Counted from the first letter of the stretch, positions 54,247-63,147 are shown. The stretch is 64,000 nucleotides of DNA from Thiopseudomonas denitrificans (GCF_002866065.1 NZ_LNJZ01000005.1:230144-294143); one strand, 5' to 3'. Numbers and translations are program-made. Notes: generated from the sequence alone by a model not told the origin.

Positions 54247-55157
54247 TTGGCCTGCGTATTCTTCAGCAGTTCGGTGATGCCGGCGACTGCACCAGTGACA
54301 CCGGAGGCTTCCAGCGGCATCAGCACCAGCTTGCTGTTGTCACCCTGGCCGATCTGCTGCAGGGCTTCGACATACTTGATGCCGAGAAAGTATTGCAGCG
54401 CCTGCACATCGCCCTCGCTGATTGCCTGCGACACCACGCGGGTGGCCTTGGCTTCGGCCAGAGCCTCACGCTCGCGGGCCTCGGCATTGAGGAAGGCGGC
54501 TTCTTTTTCGCCCTGGGCCTGCAGCACCTGTGCTTCACGCTGACCCTGCGCCTGCAATACGGCGGCTTCCTTGTCACCATTGGCCTTGGTAACCACGGCG
54601 CGGCGGTGGCGTTCGGCGGTCATCTGCAGGTTCATCGCTTCCTGCAGCTCGGGTGACATGCTCAGGTCGCGGATCTCGATGCGGGTGACCTTGATGCCCC
54701 AGGGCGTGGTGGCCAGGTCAACGGCAGCCAGCAGGCGCTCGTTGATCTCCTCGCGATTGGACAGCATGTGGTCCAGCTCCATCGAACCCAGCACCGAACG
54801 CAGGTTGGTAATGGTCAGGTTGACGATGGCATAGGTCAGGTTGTTGACCTGATAGGCGGCCTTGGCGGCCTCCATGATGCGGTAGAACACCACGCCGTCG
54901 GCGGTGACGGCGGCGTTGTCCTTGGAAATCACGGTTTGCGAGGGGACGTCCAGCACCGACTCCATCATTGACAGGCGAAAGCCGATGCGGTCAACAAAGG
55001 GAATGATCAGGTTCAGGCCCGGCTCCAGTGTCGCGGTGTAGCGGCCGAAGCGCTCGACCGTCCACTGCTGGCCCTGGGGGACCACCTTGACACCGGCAAA
55101 GAAAAACACCACAACCAGTGCCAGCAAGACGGCAAAGAAGGGAAGTAACGCATCCAT
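54243..55157 (-). CDS. SPFH/Band 7 membrane scaffold, QmcA-like
   Basis: 304-aa stomatin-like protein. N-terminal TM helix (about 5-23), then the SPFH domain: VVPQGQQWTVERFGRYTATLEPGLNLIIPFVDRIG (range about 26-60), the TTPWGIKVTRIEIRDL block (about 152-167), and an Ala/Glu/Gln-rich coiled coil (about 180-245, DKEAAVLQAQGQREAQVLQAQGEKEAAFLNAEA region) that drives oligomerisation. QmcA in E. coli forms membrane microdomain assemblies. It is in operon with nfeD. Confidence 0.92.
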   Translation of the reverse strand: MDALLPFFAVLLALVVVFFFAGVKVVPQGQQWTVERFGRYTATLEPGLNLIIPFVDRIGFRLSMMESVLDVPSQTVISKDNAAVTADGVVFYRIMEAAKAAYQVNNLTYAIVNLTITNLRSVLGSMELDHMLSNREEINERLLAAVDLATTPWGIKVTRIEIRDLSMSPELQEAMNLQMTAERHRRAVVTKANGDKEAAVLQAQGQREAQVLQAQGEKEAAFLNAEAREREALAEAKATRVVSQAISEGDVQALQYFLGIKYVEALQQIGQGDNSKLVLMPLEASGVTGAVAGITELLKNTQAK

Positions 55158-55413
55158 AACAGACTCCTTGGAAATAATGGGCGGCTTGAGCCGGATGTCC
55201 AGAACCCGGGAATTATTATGCTTTTGGTGAAAAAATCAAACCATGTTTTGCGACAAAGGGGTTACCGGGGCCAAAAAACCGCTCAGAGCGTTGCCGGGGA
55301 TGTCGTGACCAGCGCCCGGTTGTCAGGTTGTATCTGCCGTTTGAACCGGATGGTCACATACAGACCCGTTAGACTTTTGTGGGGTGTTGGCGCTCGTCGC
55401 AGGGGCGTATAGT

Positions 55414-55507
55414 GCAACTGTCTACCTCCTGCGAGAAGACATATTCATGCGTAGCGTTCCTCCCTGGAACGTGTTTGAAGACGGCCTCTTGGCCGTCTTT
55501 TTTTTGC
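55414..55507 (+). ncRNA. Candidate small regulatory RNA with C-rich hairpin loop
   Basis: The 411-bp gap between qmcA and the GNAT gene holds no ORF I can support in 55158-55407. It ends in a unit that looks like an sRNA gene: TATAGT (55408-55413) as a -10 box and about 90 bases of transcript. This contains a hairpin CGTTCC-TCCCT-GGAACG (55455-55471) whose loop is anti-Shine-Dalgarno-like, and an intrinsic terminator AAGACGGCC-TCTT-GGCCGTCTT with seven Ts (55478-55507). The -35 is poor, as in RpoS promoters. RpoS-dependent Pseudomonas sRNAs such as RgsA are the first comparison; I do not claim identity. Confidence 0.5.
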
Positions 55508-55568
55508 GTGCAGAAAATCTTGTGCTGTGTATGCTGGGTGTGAATGCATCTACAAGGAGCTGAGTGAC

Positions 55569-55841
55569 ATGACAACGACACACAAGGTTACCCATAACGA
55601 GCAGGCGGGAAGTTTCGAGGTGTTTGTTGAAGGGCATCGCGCCCATCTGGACTATCGCAAGGTGGACGACAACACTCTGGATTTTTGCCACACTTTTGTA
55701 CCCAACGAATTACGCGGCAAGGGGCTGGCTGCGGTGGTCACGGCTGCGGCACTGGAATATGCCCGCGACAAGGGTTTTGAAGTCATTCCCAGCTGCAGCT
55801 ATGTCGAGGTGTATCTGAAGCGTGAGGCCGGCAAGGCCTGA
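55569..55841 (+). CDS. Small GNAT-family N-acetyltransferase (YjdJ-type)
   Basis: 90-aa mini-GNAT of the COG2388 type. The acetyl-CoA site is in HTFVPNELRGKGLAAVVTAAAL (about 42-63) and the likely catalytic Cys in VIPSCSYVEVYLKRE (about 72-86). AAGGAG ten bases upstream fixes the ATG. Members acetylate unknown small targets. It is a single gene ending at a terminator shared with the DAHP synthase. Confidence 0.85.
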   Translation: MTTTHKVTHNEQAGSFEVFVEGHRAHLDYRKVDDNTLDFCHTFVPNELRGKGLAAVVTAAALEYARDKGFEVIPSCSYVEVYLKREAGKA

Positions 55842-55867
55842 GCAGGCTGCTGCAGCGTCTGAATCAA

Positions 55868-55895
55868 AGAAGCCCCGGAATTGGGGCTTCTTTTT
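55868..55895. terminator. Bidirectional terminator after the GNAT gene
   Basis: AAGAAGCCCC-GGAATT-GGGGCTTCTTTTT hairpin between convergent genes. Confidence 0.92.
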
Positions 55896-55914
55896 GTGCC
55901 TTGAGCTGTGCAGC

Positions 55915-56991
55915 TTAGCCGCGCTGGCGCTTGGGCAGCACATCCTTGAGCTTGTCACGCATGGCGCGCAGGGAGCGCTCCGTGGTGTCCCAGTCGATGC
56001 AGGCATCGGTAATCGAGATGCCGTACTTGAGCTGGCTGATGTCCTCGCAAATGGACTGGTTACCCCAGCCCAGATGGCTTTCAATCATCAGGCTGCTGAT
56101 CGAGCTGTTGCCGTCGACAATCTGGGTGGTGATGTTTTCCAGCACCAGCGGCTGCAGGGCCGGGTCCTTGTTGGAGTTGGCATGGCTGCAGTCGATCATG
56201 ATGTTTGGAGTGATCTTGTTCTTGACCAGCTCCTGCTCGCACAGGGCAACGCTGACCGAGTCGTAGTTGGGCTTGCCGTTGCCGCCGCGCAGCACCACGT
56301 GGCCGTAAGGATTGCCTTTGGTGGTGACGATCGATACCTGGCCGCTCTGGTCGATGCCAAGAAAGCGGTGCGGGCTGGAAACCGACTGCAGCGCGTTGAT
56401 CGCAACGGTCAGGCCGCCGTCGGTGCCGTTCTTGAAGCCGACTGCCGAAGACAGGCCGGAGGCCATTTCACGGTGAGTCTGGGATTCGGTGGTACGTGCG
56501 CCAATGGCCGACCAGCTGATCAGGTCCTGCATGTACTGTGGCGTGATCGGGTCCAGCGCTTCGGTCGCGGTCGGCAGGCCTTTCTCCGCCAGGTCCAGCA
56601 ACAACTGGCGACCGATATGCAGGCCGTCCTCGATGCGGAACGAGTCATCCAGATAGGGGTCGTTGATCAGCCCCTTCCAGCCGACCGTGGTGCGCGGTTT
56701 TTCAAAGTAGACCCGCATGATGATGTACAGCGTATCGGACAGCTCGTCGGCCAGAGCCTTGAGACGGTCGGCGTATTCGTGGGCAGCCTTCAGGTCATGG
56801 ATGGAGCAGGGGCCGATGACGATAAACAGGCGGTGATCCTTGCCATCCAGAATATCACGCACCACCTGGCGGCCTTCGCTAACGGTCTGGCGGGCCTTGT
56901 CGGTAAGCGGGATTTTCTTTTTCAGCTGATCGGGCGTGATCAGCGCGATATTGGAAGAAATGTTCAGGTCACTGATGGGTAAATCGGCCAT
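55915..56991 (-). CDS. 3-deoxy-7-phosphoheptulonate synthase (DAHP synthase, class I)
   Basis: First enzyme of the shikimate pathway, 358 aa. PEP/metal site FIVIGPCSIHDLKAAHEYADRL (range about 55-76), YFEKPRTTVGWKGLINDP (about 93), GARTTESQTHREMASGLSS (about 163), GFKNGTDGG (about 187), and MIDCSHANSNKD (about 268). The type I-alpha family (AroF/AroG/AroH) is certain; which feedback class (Tyr, Phe or Trp) cannot be read with confidence. ATG 56991 fits the family start; the frame is open further upstream. Confidence 0.93.
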   Translation of the reverse strand: MADLPISDLNISSNIALITPDQLKKKIPLTDKARQTVSEGRQVVRDILDGKDHRLFIVIGPCSIHDLKAAHEYADRLKALADELSDTLYIIMRVYFEKPRTTVGWKGLINDPYLDDSFRIEDGLHIGRQLLLDLAEKGLPTATEALDPITPQYMQDLISWSAIGARTTESQTHREMASGLSSAVGFKNGTDGGLTVAINALQSVSSPHRFLGIDQSGQVSIVTTKGNPYGHVVLRGGNGKPNYDSVSVALCEQELVKNKITPNIMIDCSHANSNKDPALQPLVLENITTQIVDGNSSISSLMIESHLGWGNQSICEDISQLKYGISITDACIDWDTTERSLRAMRDKLKDVLPKRQRG

Positions 56992-57275
56992 TTGGGTCAC
57001 TCGCTGGAGGTGATTTTGAAATCTTGAAAATAATAACAGCAAACCATAACCTTTTGCAGGCAGGAGCGAAAGGGCCGGCTGAAAACAGCCGTCAGCCTTG
57101 TGCTGCAGTGGTCCCGGCACCGAAAGCTGGCCATTTTGCCCCGACAGGCAAGCCGCGCTGCGCCTGCAGGCGCAACAGGCGCATTGACGGCAAGCCGGGC
57201 GATGTGCTTTTCATTGGTCAGATGGCGACTAAAGCAGTACAATCCCGCACTTGATCCGTTTTCCATCAGGAGTCC

Positions 57276-57893
57276 ATGGTGGCTGTCGTTTTTGTTGCCG
57301 CTTCAAAATTGCCCACCCCGTTTGCCGAGTTCACCATGCATGGTTTTCTGGATGAGGAAACCGGCAAGGAGCACGTGGCCCTGACGCTGGGCGATGTCGC
57401 AGATGGCGAGCCGGTGCTGGGCCGCCTGCACTCCGAATGCCTGACCGGCGACGCCCTGTTCAGCCAGCGTTGCGATTGCGGCGCCCAGCTTGAGGCGGCC
57501 CTGCATGCCATTGCCGCAGAGGGCCGTGGCGTATTGCTGTACCTGCGCCAGGAAGGCCGTGGCATCGGCCTGCTCAACAAGATCCGCGCCTACCAGCTGC
57601 AGGATGGCGGTGCCGATACGGTCGAGGCCAATGAACAACTCGGCTTTGCCGCCGACCTGCGTGACTACTCGATCTGCAAACCGATGCTTGACCATCTGGG
57701 CATCCACTCCCTGCGCCTGATGACCAATAACCCGCGCAAGGTCAACGCAGTACAGGGCTTTGGTGTAGTTGTTAGTGAACGCAAGCCGCTGCAGGTGGGC
57801 GAGAATTCCCACAACAGGCTGTATCTGGCTACCAAGGCCAACAAACTGGGGCACTGGCTGGGTCGCGAGCACCAGGACGAGCATCACGACTGA
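57276..57893 (+). CDS. ribA: GTP cyclohydrolase II RibA
   Basis: Opens the imidazole ring of GTP, the first step of riboflavin synthesis. 205 aa, stand-alone (not fused to RibB). Zinc ligands are in [21 protein letters not shown] (range about 50-70, Cys-x10-Cys-x-Cys), the GTP/catalytic block is [17 protein letters not shown] (about 88), and LMTNNPRKV is near 148. CAGGAG precedes the ATG. GTACAAT at 57236-57242 may hold its -10. It ends two bases before a small membrane gene. Confidence 0.95.
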   Translation: MVAVVFVAASKLPTPFAEFTMHGFLDEETGKEHVALTLGDVADGEPVLGRLHSECLTGDALFSQRCDCGAQLEAALHAIAAEGRGVLLYLRQEGRGIGLLNKIRAYQLQDGGADTVEANEQLGFAADLRDYSICKPMLDHLGIHSLRLMTNNPRKVNAVQGFGVVVSERKPLQVGENSHNRLYLATKANKLGHWLGREHQDEHHD

Positions 57894-57895
57894 CC

Positions 57896-58312
57896 ATGCA
57901 GACAGGTTCCTTGCGTCTCCGTTCCGCCGGACAGTGGTGGCTGGCATTGCTGGTATTGGCGGCAATCCTGCTGGTTCCGTTGCCGTTCCGGTTGACAGCC
58001 TTGCTGCAACATTCGCTGGCCGGGCTGATCTTTTTCGTTGCCGGCCTGCTGACGGTGTTTTTTAGCCGTTCGCCTTTCAATACCTTCAAGTCTGTCCTGG
58101 TCGAGTTTTCGGTCGCGGTGCCCCAGCGCTTGCCAAAACTGTGGCAGACCTACTTTCTGGTGCGCCGCCGGGCCCTGCTGACCGCAATGTTGCCGGCCGT
58201 TGCCGCTTTGCTTGGCCGCCTGTCGGGGCTGGAGCAGACACCAGTACTTCTGTTGTGCCTGACCAGCATGCTGCTGCTCTGGCTGTACCGCACACCCAGG
58301 CAGCTGTGGTAG
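57896..58312 (+). CDS. Small membrane protein downstream of ribA
   Basis: 138-aa protein with four hydrophobic segments: WWLALLVLAAILLVPLPF (about 14-31), LAGLIFFVAGLLTVFF (about 41-56), LLTAMLPAVAALLG (about 94-107) and VLLLCLTSMLLLWLY (about 117-131). A basic/amphipathic loop with LVRRRAL lies between. No family recognised. It follows ribA by two bases, probably the same transcript; a similar gene follows ribA in other Pseudomonas. Confidence 0.7.
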   Translation: MQTGSLRLRSAGQWWLALLVLAAILLVPLPFRLTALLQHSLAGLIFFVAGLLTVFFSRSPFNTFKSVLVEFSVAVPQRLPKLWQTYFLVRRRALLTAMLPAVAALLGRLSGLEQTPVLLLCLTSMLLLWLYRTPRQLW

Positions 58313-58379
58313 GCCGCAGGGCTGCTGTCAGGATGTTTTCGTAGCGGGTGACGCAGCGATCGATTTCCGGAGTTGATCT

Positions 58380-59564
58380 ATGAATTTTGTTTACAGTGCA
58401 CGCAGTCGTGCCATTGAGCCTTTTCATGTCATGGCCCTGCTGCAGCGGGCCAACGAGCTGCAGGCGGCTGGCCATGACGTGATCCACCTGGAAATCGGCG
58501 AGCCGGACTTCAGCACTGCCACGCCGGTGAAGGACGCCGCCCGGGCCGCGCTGGATGCCGGCGCAACCGCCTATACCCCGGCGCTGGGCTTGCCACAATT
58601 GCGTGAAGCAATTGCCGGGCTCTATCAGCAGCGCCACGGGCTGCAGCTCGATCCGGGCCGGATCGTGGTCACCCCGGGCGGCTCCGGTGCCTTGCTGCTG
58701 GCCAGCGCCCTGCTGGTCGACCCGGGCAAGCACTGGCTGCTGGCCGATCCGGGCTATCCGTGCAACCGCCATTTCTTGCGCGTGGTGGAGGGCGGTGCCC
58801 AGCTGGTTCCGGTCGGACCAGAAACCAATTACCAGCTGACCGCCGACCTCGTACAGCGTTACTGGGATGCCGATTGCGTCGGCGCGCTGGTCGCTTCACC
58901 GGCCAACCCGACCGGTACCGTACTGGCGCGGGACGAGCTGGCCAGCCTGAGCCAGGCGGTGCAGGCACAGCGCGGAGTGCTGCTGGTGGACGAGATCTAC
59001 CACGGCCTGACCTACGGCATGGACGCGCCCAGCGTGCTGGAAGTGGACAACAACGCCTTTGTGCTCAACAGCTTTTCCAAGTACTTCGGCATGACCGGCT
59101 GGCGGCTGGGCTGGCTGGTGGCGCCGGAAAACGCCGTGCCCGAACTGGAGAAACTGGCGCAGAACCTGTTCATCAGCGCACCGACCCTGGCACAGCATGC
59201 GGCGCTGGCCTGTTTCACGCCGGCGGCGCAGGACATTTTCGAGCAGCGCAGGCACGAATTTGCCGCCCGCCGCGACTACCTGTTACCGGCGCTGCGCGAG
59301 CTGGGCTTCAGGATCGAGGTCGAACCACAGGGCGCGTTTTACCTGTATGCGAATATCTCCGCCTTTGGTGGTGATTCCTACGAATTCTGCCGCTATTTCC
59401 TCGAAGAACAGCACGTCGCGCTGACTCCGGGAATCGATTTTGGCCGTCACCGTGCTGCCGAGCACGTGCGCTTTGCCTATACCCAGCCAATACCCCGTTT
59501 GCAGCAAGCCGTGGCGCGTATTGCTGCCGGCCTGAGCGCATGGAAAGCCCGTCATGCAGTTTGA
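58380..59564 (+). CDS. PLP-dependent class I/II aminotransferase
   Basis: 394-aa fold-type I aminotransferase. Substrate loop [14 protein letters not shown] (about 36-49), phosphate-binding [11 protein letters not shown] (about 95), [11 protein letters not shown] (about 170), PLP Asp in [13 protein letters not shown] (about 203), and Schiff-base Lys in [16 protein letters not shown] (about 230). Arg binding the substrate carboxylate is near [11 protein letters not shown]. An aspartate or aromatic-like aminotransferase is likely; the substrate is not deducible. CGGAG nine bases before the ATG. Its end overlaps sfsA by 11 bases. Confidence 0.9.
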   Translation: MNFVYSARSRAIEPFHVMALLQRANELQAAGHDVIHLEIGEPDFSTATPVKDAARAALDAGATAYTPALGLPQLREAIAGLYQQRHGLQLDPGRIVVTPGGSGALLLASALLVDPGKHWLLADPGYPCNRHFLRVVEGGAQLVPVGPETNYQLTADLVQRYWDADCVGALVASPANPTGTVLARDELASLSQAVQAQRGVLLVDEIYHGLTYGMDAPSVLEVDNNAFVLNSFSKYFGMTGWRLGWLVAPENAVPELEKLAQNLFISAPTLAQHAALACFTPAAQDIFEQRRHEFAARRDYLLPALRELGFRIEVEPQGAFYLYANISAFGGDSYEFCRYFLEEQHVALTPGIDFGRHRAAEHVRFAYTQPIPRLQQAVARIAAGLSAWKARHAV

Positions 59565-60264
59565 TGCAGCGCTAGAGCAGGGGCGTCTGCTGAAACGCTA
59601 CAAGCGCTTTTTTGCCGACATGGAAGCTGCCGATGGCGAGCTGGTGACGGCACACTGTCCGAATACCGGCTCGATGCTCAATTGCCTGCAAGAAGGCGCA
59701 ACCGCCTGGTTTGTGCGCAATGACGACCCCGGACGCAAGCTCAAGGCCACGCTGGAGATTTTGCAGACGCCCCATGGCCGGCTGGCCTGCGTCAACACCG
59801 GCCGCGCCAATGCGCTGGTCGAGGAAGCGCTGCAAAACGGGGTGATCAGTGAACTGGCCGGTTTCGACCGTTTGCGCCGTGAAGTGCGTTATGGCGAAGA
59901 AAACAGCCGTGCCGATTTTTGTCTGGAGTTTGGTGAAGAGCAGGTGTTTGTCGAGGTGAAAAGCGTGACTCTCGGTTTTCCTGATTCTGATATTGCAGCT
60001 TTTCCTGATGCGATAACCGAGCGCGGCACCAAACACCTGCGCGAACTGACCCGCCTGGCCCGGGCCGGCCAGCGTACCGTATTGCTCTATTGCGTGAATC
60101 TGACCGGTATCACCGGGGTGCGTGCCGCCGCCGAAATCGACCCCGCCTATGCCGCTGCACTAGCCGAAGCCAAGGCCGCTGGCGTTACAGTATTGGCCTA
60201 CGGCGTTGACATCCTGCCGGATGAGGGACGTATCGAAGTGGTTCGTCAATTGCAACTGGTTTGA
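59554..60264 (+). CDS. sfsA: SfsA, DNA-binding/nuclease-like sugar fermentation stimulation protein
   Basis: 236-aa protein. N-terminal OB-like part with [14 protein letters not shown] (about 11-24) and [15 protein letters not shown] (about 36-50), and a C-terminal nuclease-like fold with Glu-x-Lys in [10 protein letters not shown] (about 132-141) and [28 protein letters not shown] (range about 170-197). In Pseudomonas sfsA normally precedes dksA; here REP elements and a broken RAYT follow instead. The role in E. coli is only loosely known. Confidence 0.92.
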   Translation: MQFDAALEQGRLLKRYKRFFADMEAADGELVTAHCPNTGSMLNCLQEGATAWFVRNDDPGRKLKATLEILQTPHGRLACVNTGRANALVEEALQNGVISELAGFDRLRREVRYGEENSRADFCLEFGEEQVFVEVKSVTLGFPDSDIAAFPDAITERGTKHLRELTRLARAGQRTVLLYCVNLTGITGVRAAAEIDPAYAAALAEAKAAGVTVLAYGVDILPDEGRIEVVRQLQLV

Positions 60265-60268
60265 TATT

Positions 60269-60382
60269 GTGCGAATTCATTCGCACATGCATCTTGCCCC
60301 GGGCGTGACAGGTTGCGCGGATGTTCGAATGAATTCGAACCTACAAAGCCGGGCTGTTGTGTAGGTGCGAATTCATTCGCAC
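60269..60382. repeat. REP palindrome cluster downstream of the RAYT pseudogene
   Basis: Three 18-bp palindromes: GTGCGAATTCATTCGCAC at 60269-60286 and 60365-60382, and GTTCGAATGAATTCGAAC at 60323-60340. The spacers share similar (C)ATGxATCTTGC(A/C)CCGGG(C/T)GTGAC sequence. The middle copy has matching C-to-T and G-to-A style changes in both arms, which keeps the stem. This forms a BIME-like array next to the RAYT gene. Confidence 0.88.
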
Positions 60383-60417
60383 ATGGATCTTGCACCGGGT
60401 GTGACCGAGGCTGCTCT

Positions 60418-60870
60418 TTATAACCATGCAGCATCCCAGTGGGGGTAATCCTTCACGCTGCTCACCAATCCGGCCCGCAGAGGGTTGGCAATGATGTACC
60501 TTGCGATCTTCCGAAGGTCCTCTTCTTTGCGTATGGCGCGATCAAAATAGGCTTTTTGCCAGACAGGTCCGGTGCGTTTCAGGCAGGTGTTAATGGATTG
60601 CGCCGAGCGGGCCTTCAGTTTTTTCATGACGACGCCAAGGGATTCGGCATCACCCAGCTGGAACAGCCAGTGTAAATGATCAGGCATGACAACCTAGGCG
60701 AGTGACGAAACCAAAGACTGGTCATGCAGCCTGCGCATTTCGTGGATGACCTCGCGTGCGCACGTCAAGTCGTAAAACAGTGGCTGGTCGCGCCTGGCCA
60801 GTACGGTAGTGACAAAGTAAATGCGGCCGCTTTCGCTATGGCGGCCTTTAAGAAGCTCTGAATAAGACAT
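60418..60870 (-). pseudogene. REP-associated tyrosine transposase (RAYT), amber-interrupted
   Basis: Read from ATG 60870 the frame gives a full RAYT of about 150 codons with a TAG at codon 59 (60694-60696). The upstream part has RIYFVTTVLARRDQPLFYDL and AREVIHEMRRL; the downstream part has VVMPDHLHWLFQLGD (HUH-like H-x-H), WQKAYFDRAIRKEEDLRKIARYIIANPLRAG and PHWDAAWL. RAYTs usually have Trp at the TAG position (AWVVMPDH), so TGG to TAG is the likely change. An internal ATG (60687) could make only the second half. It is flanked by REP palindromes on both sides. Confidence 0.85.
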
Positions 60871-60906
60871 GATCCTTATGTCTCCTGTTAGGTATCAATC
60901 CGTTTT

Positions 60907-60924
60907 GTGCGAATAAATTCGCAC
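60907..60924. repeat. REP palindrome upstream of the RAYT pseudogene
   Basis: GTGCGAATAAATTCGCAC with the conserved CTACAG flank, 37 bases before the RAYT start, giving REPs on both sides of the gene. Beyond it, a small hairpin GTCCGGC-AAA-GCCGGAC lies at 60973-60989. The rest of 60925-61077 has no gene I can support. Confidence 0.85.
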
Positions 60925-61077
60925 CTACAGGTCAATAACCAAGGCTCGGGGTCTGATCATTGGAGCGGCAGCAGTCCGGCAAAGCCGGACCAGAATCCCT
61001 CCAGTCGCACGGTGTGCAGGGCGGGGAGGACCGTAGCAAAGCCTTGTCGACATGTCCGGCTTGCCGGGCGTGGCGAC

Positions 61078-61293
61078 GCGAGCTTTGCGGAGTGTTCTCT
61101 CCGCCCTTGGTACCTAAGTGCTAAAAATCCCCCGCGAGCTTTGCGGAGTGTTCTCTCCGCCCTTGGTACCTAAGTGCTAAAAATCCCCCGCGAGCTTTGC
61201 GGAGTGTTCTCGCCCTTGGTACCTAAGTGCTAAAAATCCCCCGTGAGCTTTGCGGAGTGTCTTTCCCACCCAATCACCACAAGTGCAAAAACC
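61078..61293. repeat. Four tandem copies of a roughly 56-bp unit downstream of recN
   Basis: Copies at 61078-61133 and 61134-61189 are identical 56-mers beginning GCGAGCTTTGCGGAG. Copy 3 (61190-61242) has lost three bases in the central CTCTCCGC stretch. Copy 4 (61243-61293) is diverged and abuts the recN stop. Each intact unit holds a hairpin GCGGAG-TGTTCT-CTCCGC, a GGTACC site, and AAGTGCTAAAAATCCCCC. On the recN strand these might act as repeated 3' processing or termination elements. They are not CRISPR: there are no unique spacers. Confidence 0.9.
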
Positions 61294-61295
61294 AA

Positions 61296-62960
61296 CTACC
61301 CGGCCAACATCTTTCTGGCATGCGCCAGCGACTCTTCCGTCATTTCGACACCACCGAGCATCCGCGCCACCTCTTCGGTGCGTTGTTCCGGTGCCAGCTC
61401 GCGCACCGCAGTCGAGGTGCTGTCCTTGCCGCGCTGCTTATAGACGAACAGGTGTTGATGCCCCTGTGCCGCCACCTGCGGCAGGTGAGTCACGGTCAGC
61501 ACCTGCCCGGTTTCGCCGAGTTGACGCAGCAACTGGCCGACAATTTCGGCAGTGGGGCCGCCAATGCCGACATCCACTTCGTCGAAGACCAGCGTCGGCA
61601 CGCGCGAGGTCTGGGCGGTAATCACCTGGATGGCCAGGCTGATGCGTGACAGCTCGCCACCGGAGGCAACGCGGGCCAGTGCTTTGACCGGTTGGCCCGG
61701 GTTGGCGCTGACCAGAAATTCGATGCTTTCCAGACCATGCACCACCGGCTGCGAACTGTCACTGGTGCTCAGGCAGATCTCGAAGCGTCCGCCCGGCATG
61801 CCCAGCCCCTGCATGCGTTCGCTCACGGCCTTTTGCAGCTTCTTCGCTGCTCCGGCCCGTTTGCTGCCCAAGGTAGCGGCCTTGGTGGCATAGGTGGCGG
61901 CCAGCTGTTCCAGCTCGGTAGCCAGTGTTTCCAGCTGGCCGTCCTCGCCCTGCAGCCCTTCCAGGTCCTGCAGCAGTTGCTGGTGCAACTCGCTCAGCTC
62001 GTGCGGCTGCACGCGGTGCTTGCGGGCCAGGCTGTAGATGCTGTCCAGCCGTTCATCCACCCACTGCTGGCGCTCGGGGTCGCAATCAAAGTTGTCGATG
62101 AAACGGTTCAGTTCGCCGACCGCTTCCTCGATCTGGATCTGGGCGCTGGTCAGCAGCTCGTTGCATTGCAGCAGGGCGGCCGGCGGCTGGCTGAAGGCAC
62201 GGCCACGGTTCAGGCCGCTGGCCAGTGCGGCCAGCACGGTACTGCCTTCGCCCTCGCTGCACAGGTCGATGATGAAACGGCAATGCTCCAGCAGCTGACC
62301 TGCCTGGGACAGGGTTTGCTGCTCCTGCTCCAGCGCTTCCAGCTCGTCCTCGCCCAGCGACAAGGCATCCAGCTCTTCCAGCTGGTAGCTGAGCAGCTGG
62401 ATGCGCGACTGCTGTTCCTCGCTGTTGCTGGACAGGCGTTGCAACAGGCTGTTTTTCTGTTGCCACTGGCGGGCGATCTGGCTGACCTCCTGGCTCAGGG
62501 GCAGCACATTGGCATACTCGTCCAGCAGGCGGCGATGGGTATCGGTTTTCAGCAGCGACTGATGTTCGTGCTGGCTGTGGATGTCGATCAGCAGCGCACC
62601 CAGCTCGCGCAGGTCGGCCTGGGTGCAGGGCGTGCCGTTGATGTAGCCGCGTGAGCGGCCTTCGGCGGTGATGACCCGGCGCAGCAGGCACTGCCCGTCA
62701 TTGTCCAGGTCGCGTTCGGCCAGCCAGGCAGCGGCTTCGGGAATCGACCGGATGTCGAAGCTGGCCAGAATGTCCGCCTTGTCTGCACCGGGGCGCACCA
62801 CGCCGCTATCGGCGCGGGCACCCAGTGTCAGGCTGAGGGCGTCGAGCATGATCGACTTGCCGGCACCGGTCTCGCCGGTGATCACGCTCATACCCGGTTT
62901 CAGCTCCAGATCCAGGTGATCGACAATGGCATAGTTGTGTACGGTCAGTTGCAGCAGCAT
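61296..62960 (-). CDS. recN: DNA repair protein RecN
   Basis: SMC-like ATPase for double-strand break repair, 554 aa. Walker A in MSVITGETGAGKSIMLDAL (about 25-43), long coiled coils (about 150-220 and 280-360), ABC signature ALARVASGGELSRISLAIQ (about 427), and Walker B TLVFDEVDVGIGG (about 453). The ATG at 62960 gives the conserved MLLQLTVHNYAIVDHL start. A LexA box lies 24 bases upstream, so SOS induction is expected. It is divergent from grpE-dnaK. Confidence 0.96.
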   Translation of the reverse strand: MLLQLTVHNYAIVDHLDLELKPGMSVITGETGAGKSIMLDALSLTLGARADSGVVRPGADKADILASFDIRSIPEAAAWLAERDLDNDGQCLLRRVITAEGRSRGYINGTPCTQADLRELGALLIDIHSQHEHQSLLKTDTHRRLLDEYANVLPLSQEVSQIARQWQQKNSLLQRLSSNSEEQQSRIQLLSYQLEELDALSLGEDELEALEQEQQTLSQAGQLLEHCRFIIDLCSEGEGSTVLAALASGLNRGRAFSQPPAALLQCNELLTSAQIQIEEAVGELNRFIDNFDCDPERQQWVDERLDSIYSLARKHRVQPHELSELHQQLLQDLEGLQGEDGQLETLATELEQLAATYATKAATLGSKRAGAAKKLQKAVSERMQGLGMPGGRFEICLSTSDSSQPVVHGLESIEFLVSANPGQPVKALARVASGGELSRISLAIQVITAQTSRVPTLVFDEVDVGIGGPTAEIVGQLLRQLGETGQVLTVTHLPQVAAQGHQHLFVYKQRGKDSTSTAVRELAPEQRTEEVARMLGGVEMTEESLAHARKMLAG

Positions 62961-62984
62961 GGTGTGTGCTCCGGTCTTTTTATG

Positions 62985-63000
62985 CTGTGTATTTATACAG
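62985..63000 (-). promoter_or_regulatory. LexA (SOS) box of recN
   Basis: CTGTGTATTTATACAG matches the CTG-N10-CAG SOS consensus with an AT-rich centre. Its position just upstream of recN is the expected one. Confidence 0.92.
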
Positions 63001-63047
63001 TGAATTGTTTTTGCGTACAAGCATTGCAGTAAAAATCGTGCCGGTTG

Positions 63048-63076
63048 CTTGAACTGTTGTCGCTACGTCCCCATAT
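63048..63076 (+). promoter_or_regulatory. Sigma32 (RpoH) heat-shock promoter of grpE
   Basis: CTTGAA (63048-63053) and CCCCATAT (63069-63076) separated by 15 bp match the RpoH consensus. They lie about 70 bases before grpE. Confidence 0.92.
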
Positions 63077-63147
63077 AGGCGTCACTTTGGATATTCGGCA
63101 TGCGCCTGCGGGCGGCATGTGGTTACAGACAGCAACGAGGAATGATG

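Noticed and set aside
57062-57275. FMN riboswitch upstream of ribA
   Set aside because: The conserved RFN core sequences are not visible; only short GC hairpins such as GGCTGAAAACAGCC are present.
60694-60696. Selenocysteine or pyrrolysine reading of the RAYT stop
   Set aside because: TAG replaces a Trp codon in a transposase family; no insertion element visible. A nonsense mutation is simpler.
61078-61293. CRISPR array
   Set aside because: The units are contiguous and differ only by decay; there are no unique spacers and no cas genes nearby.
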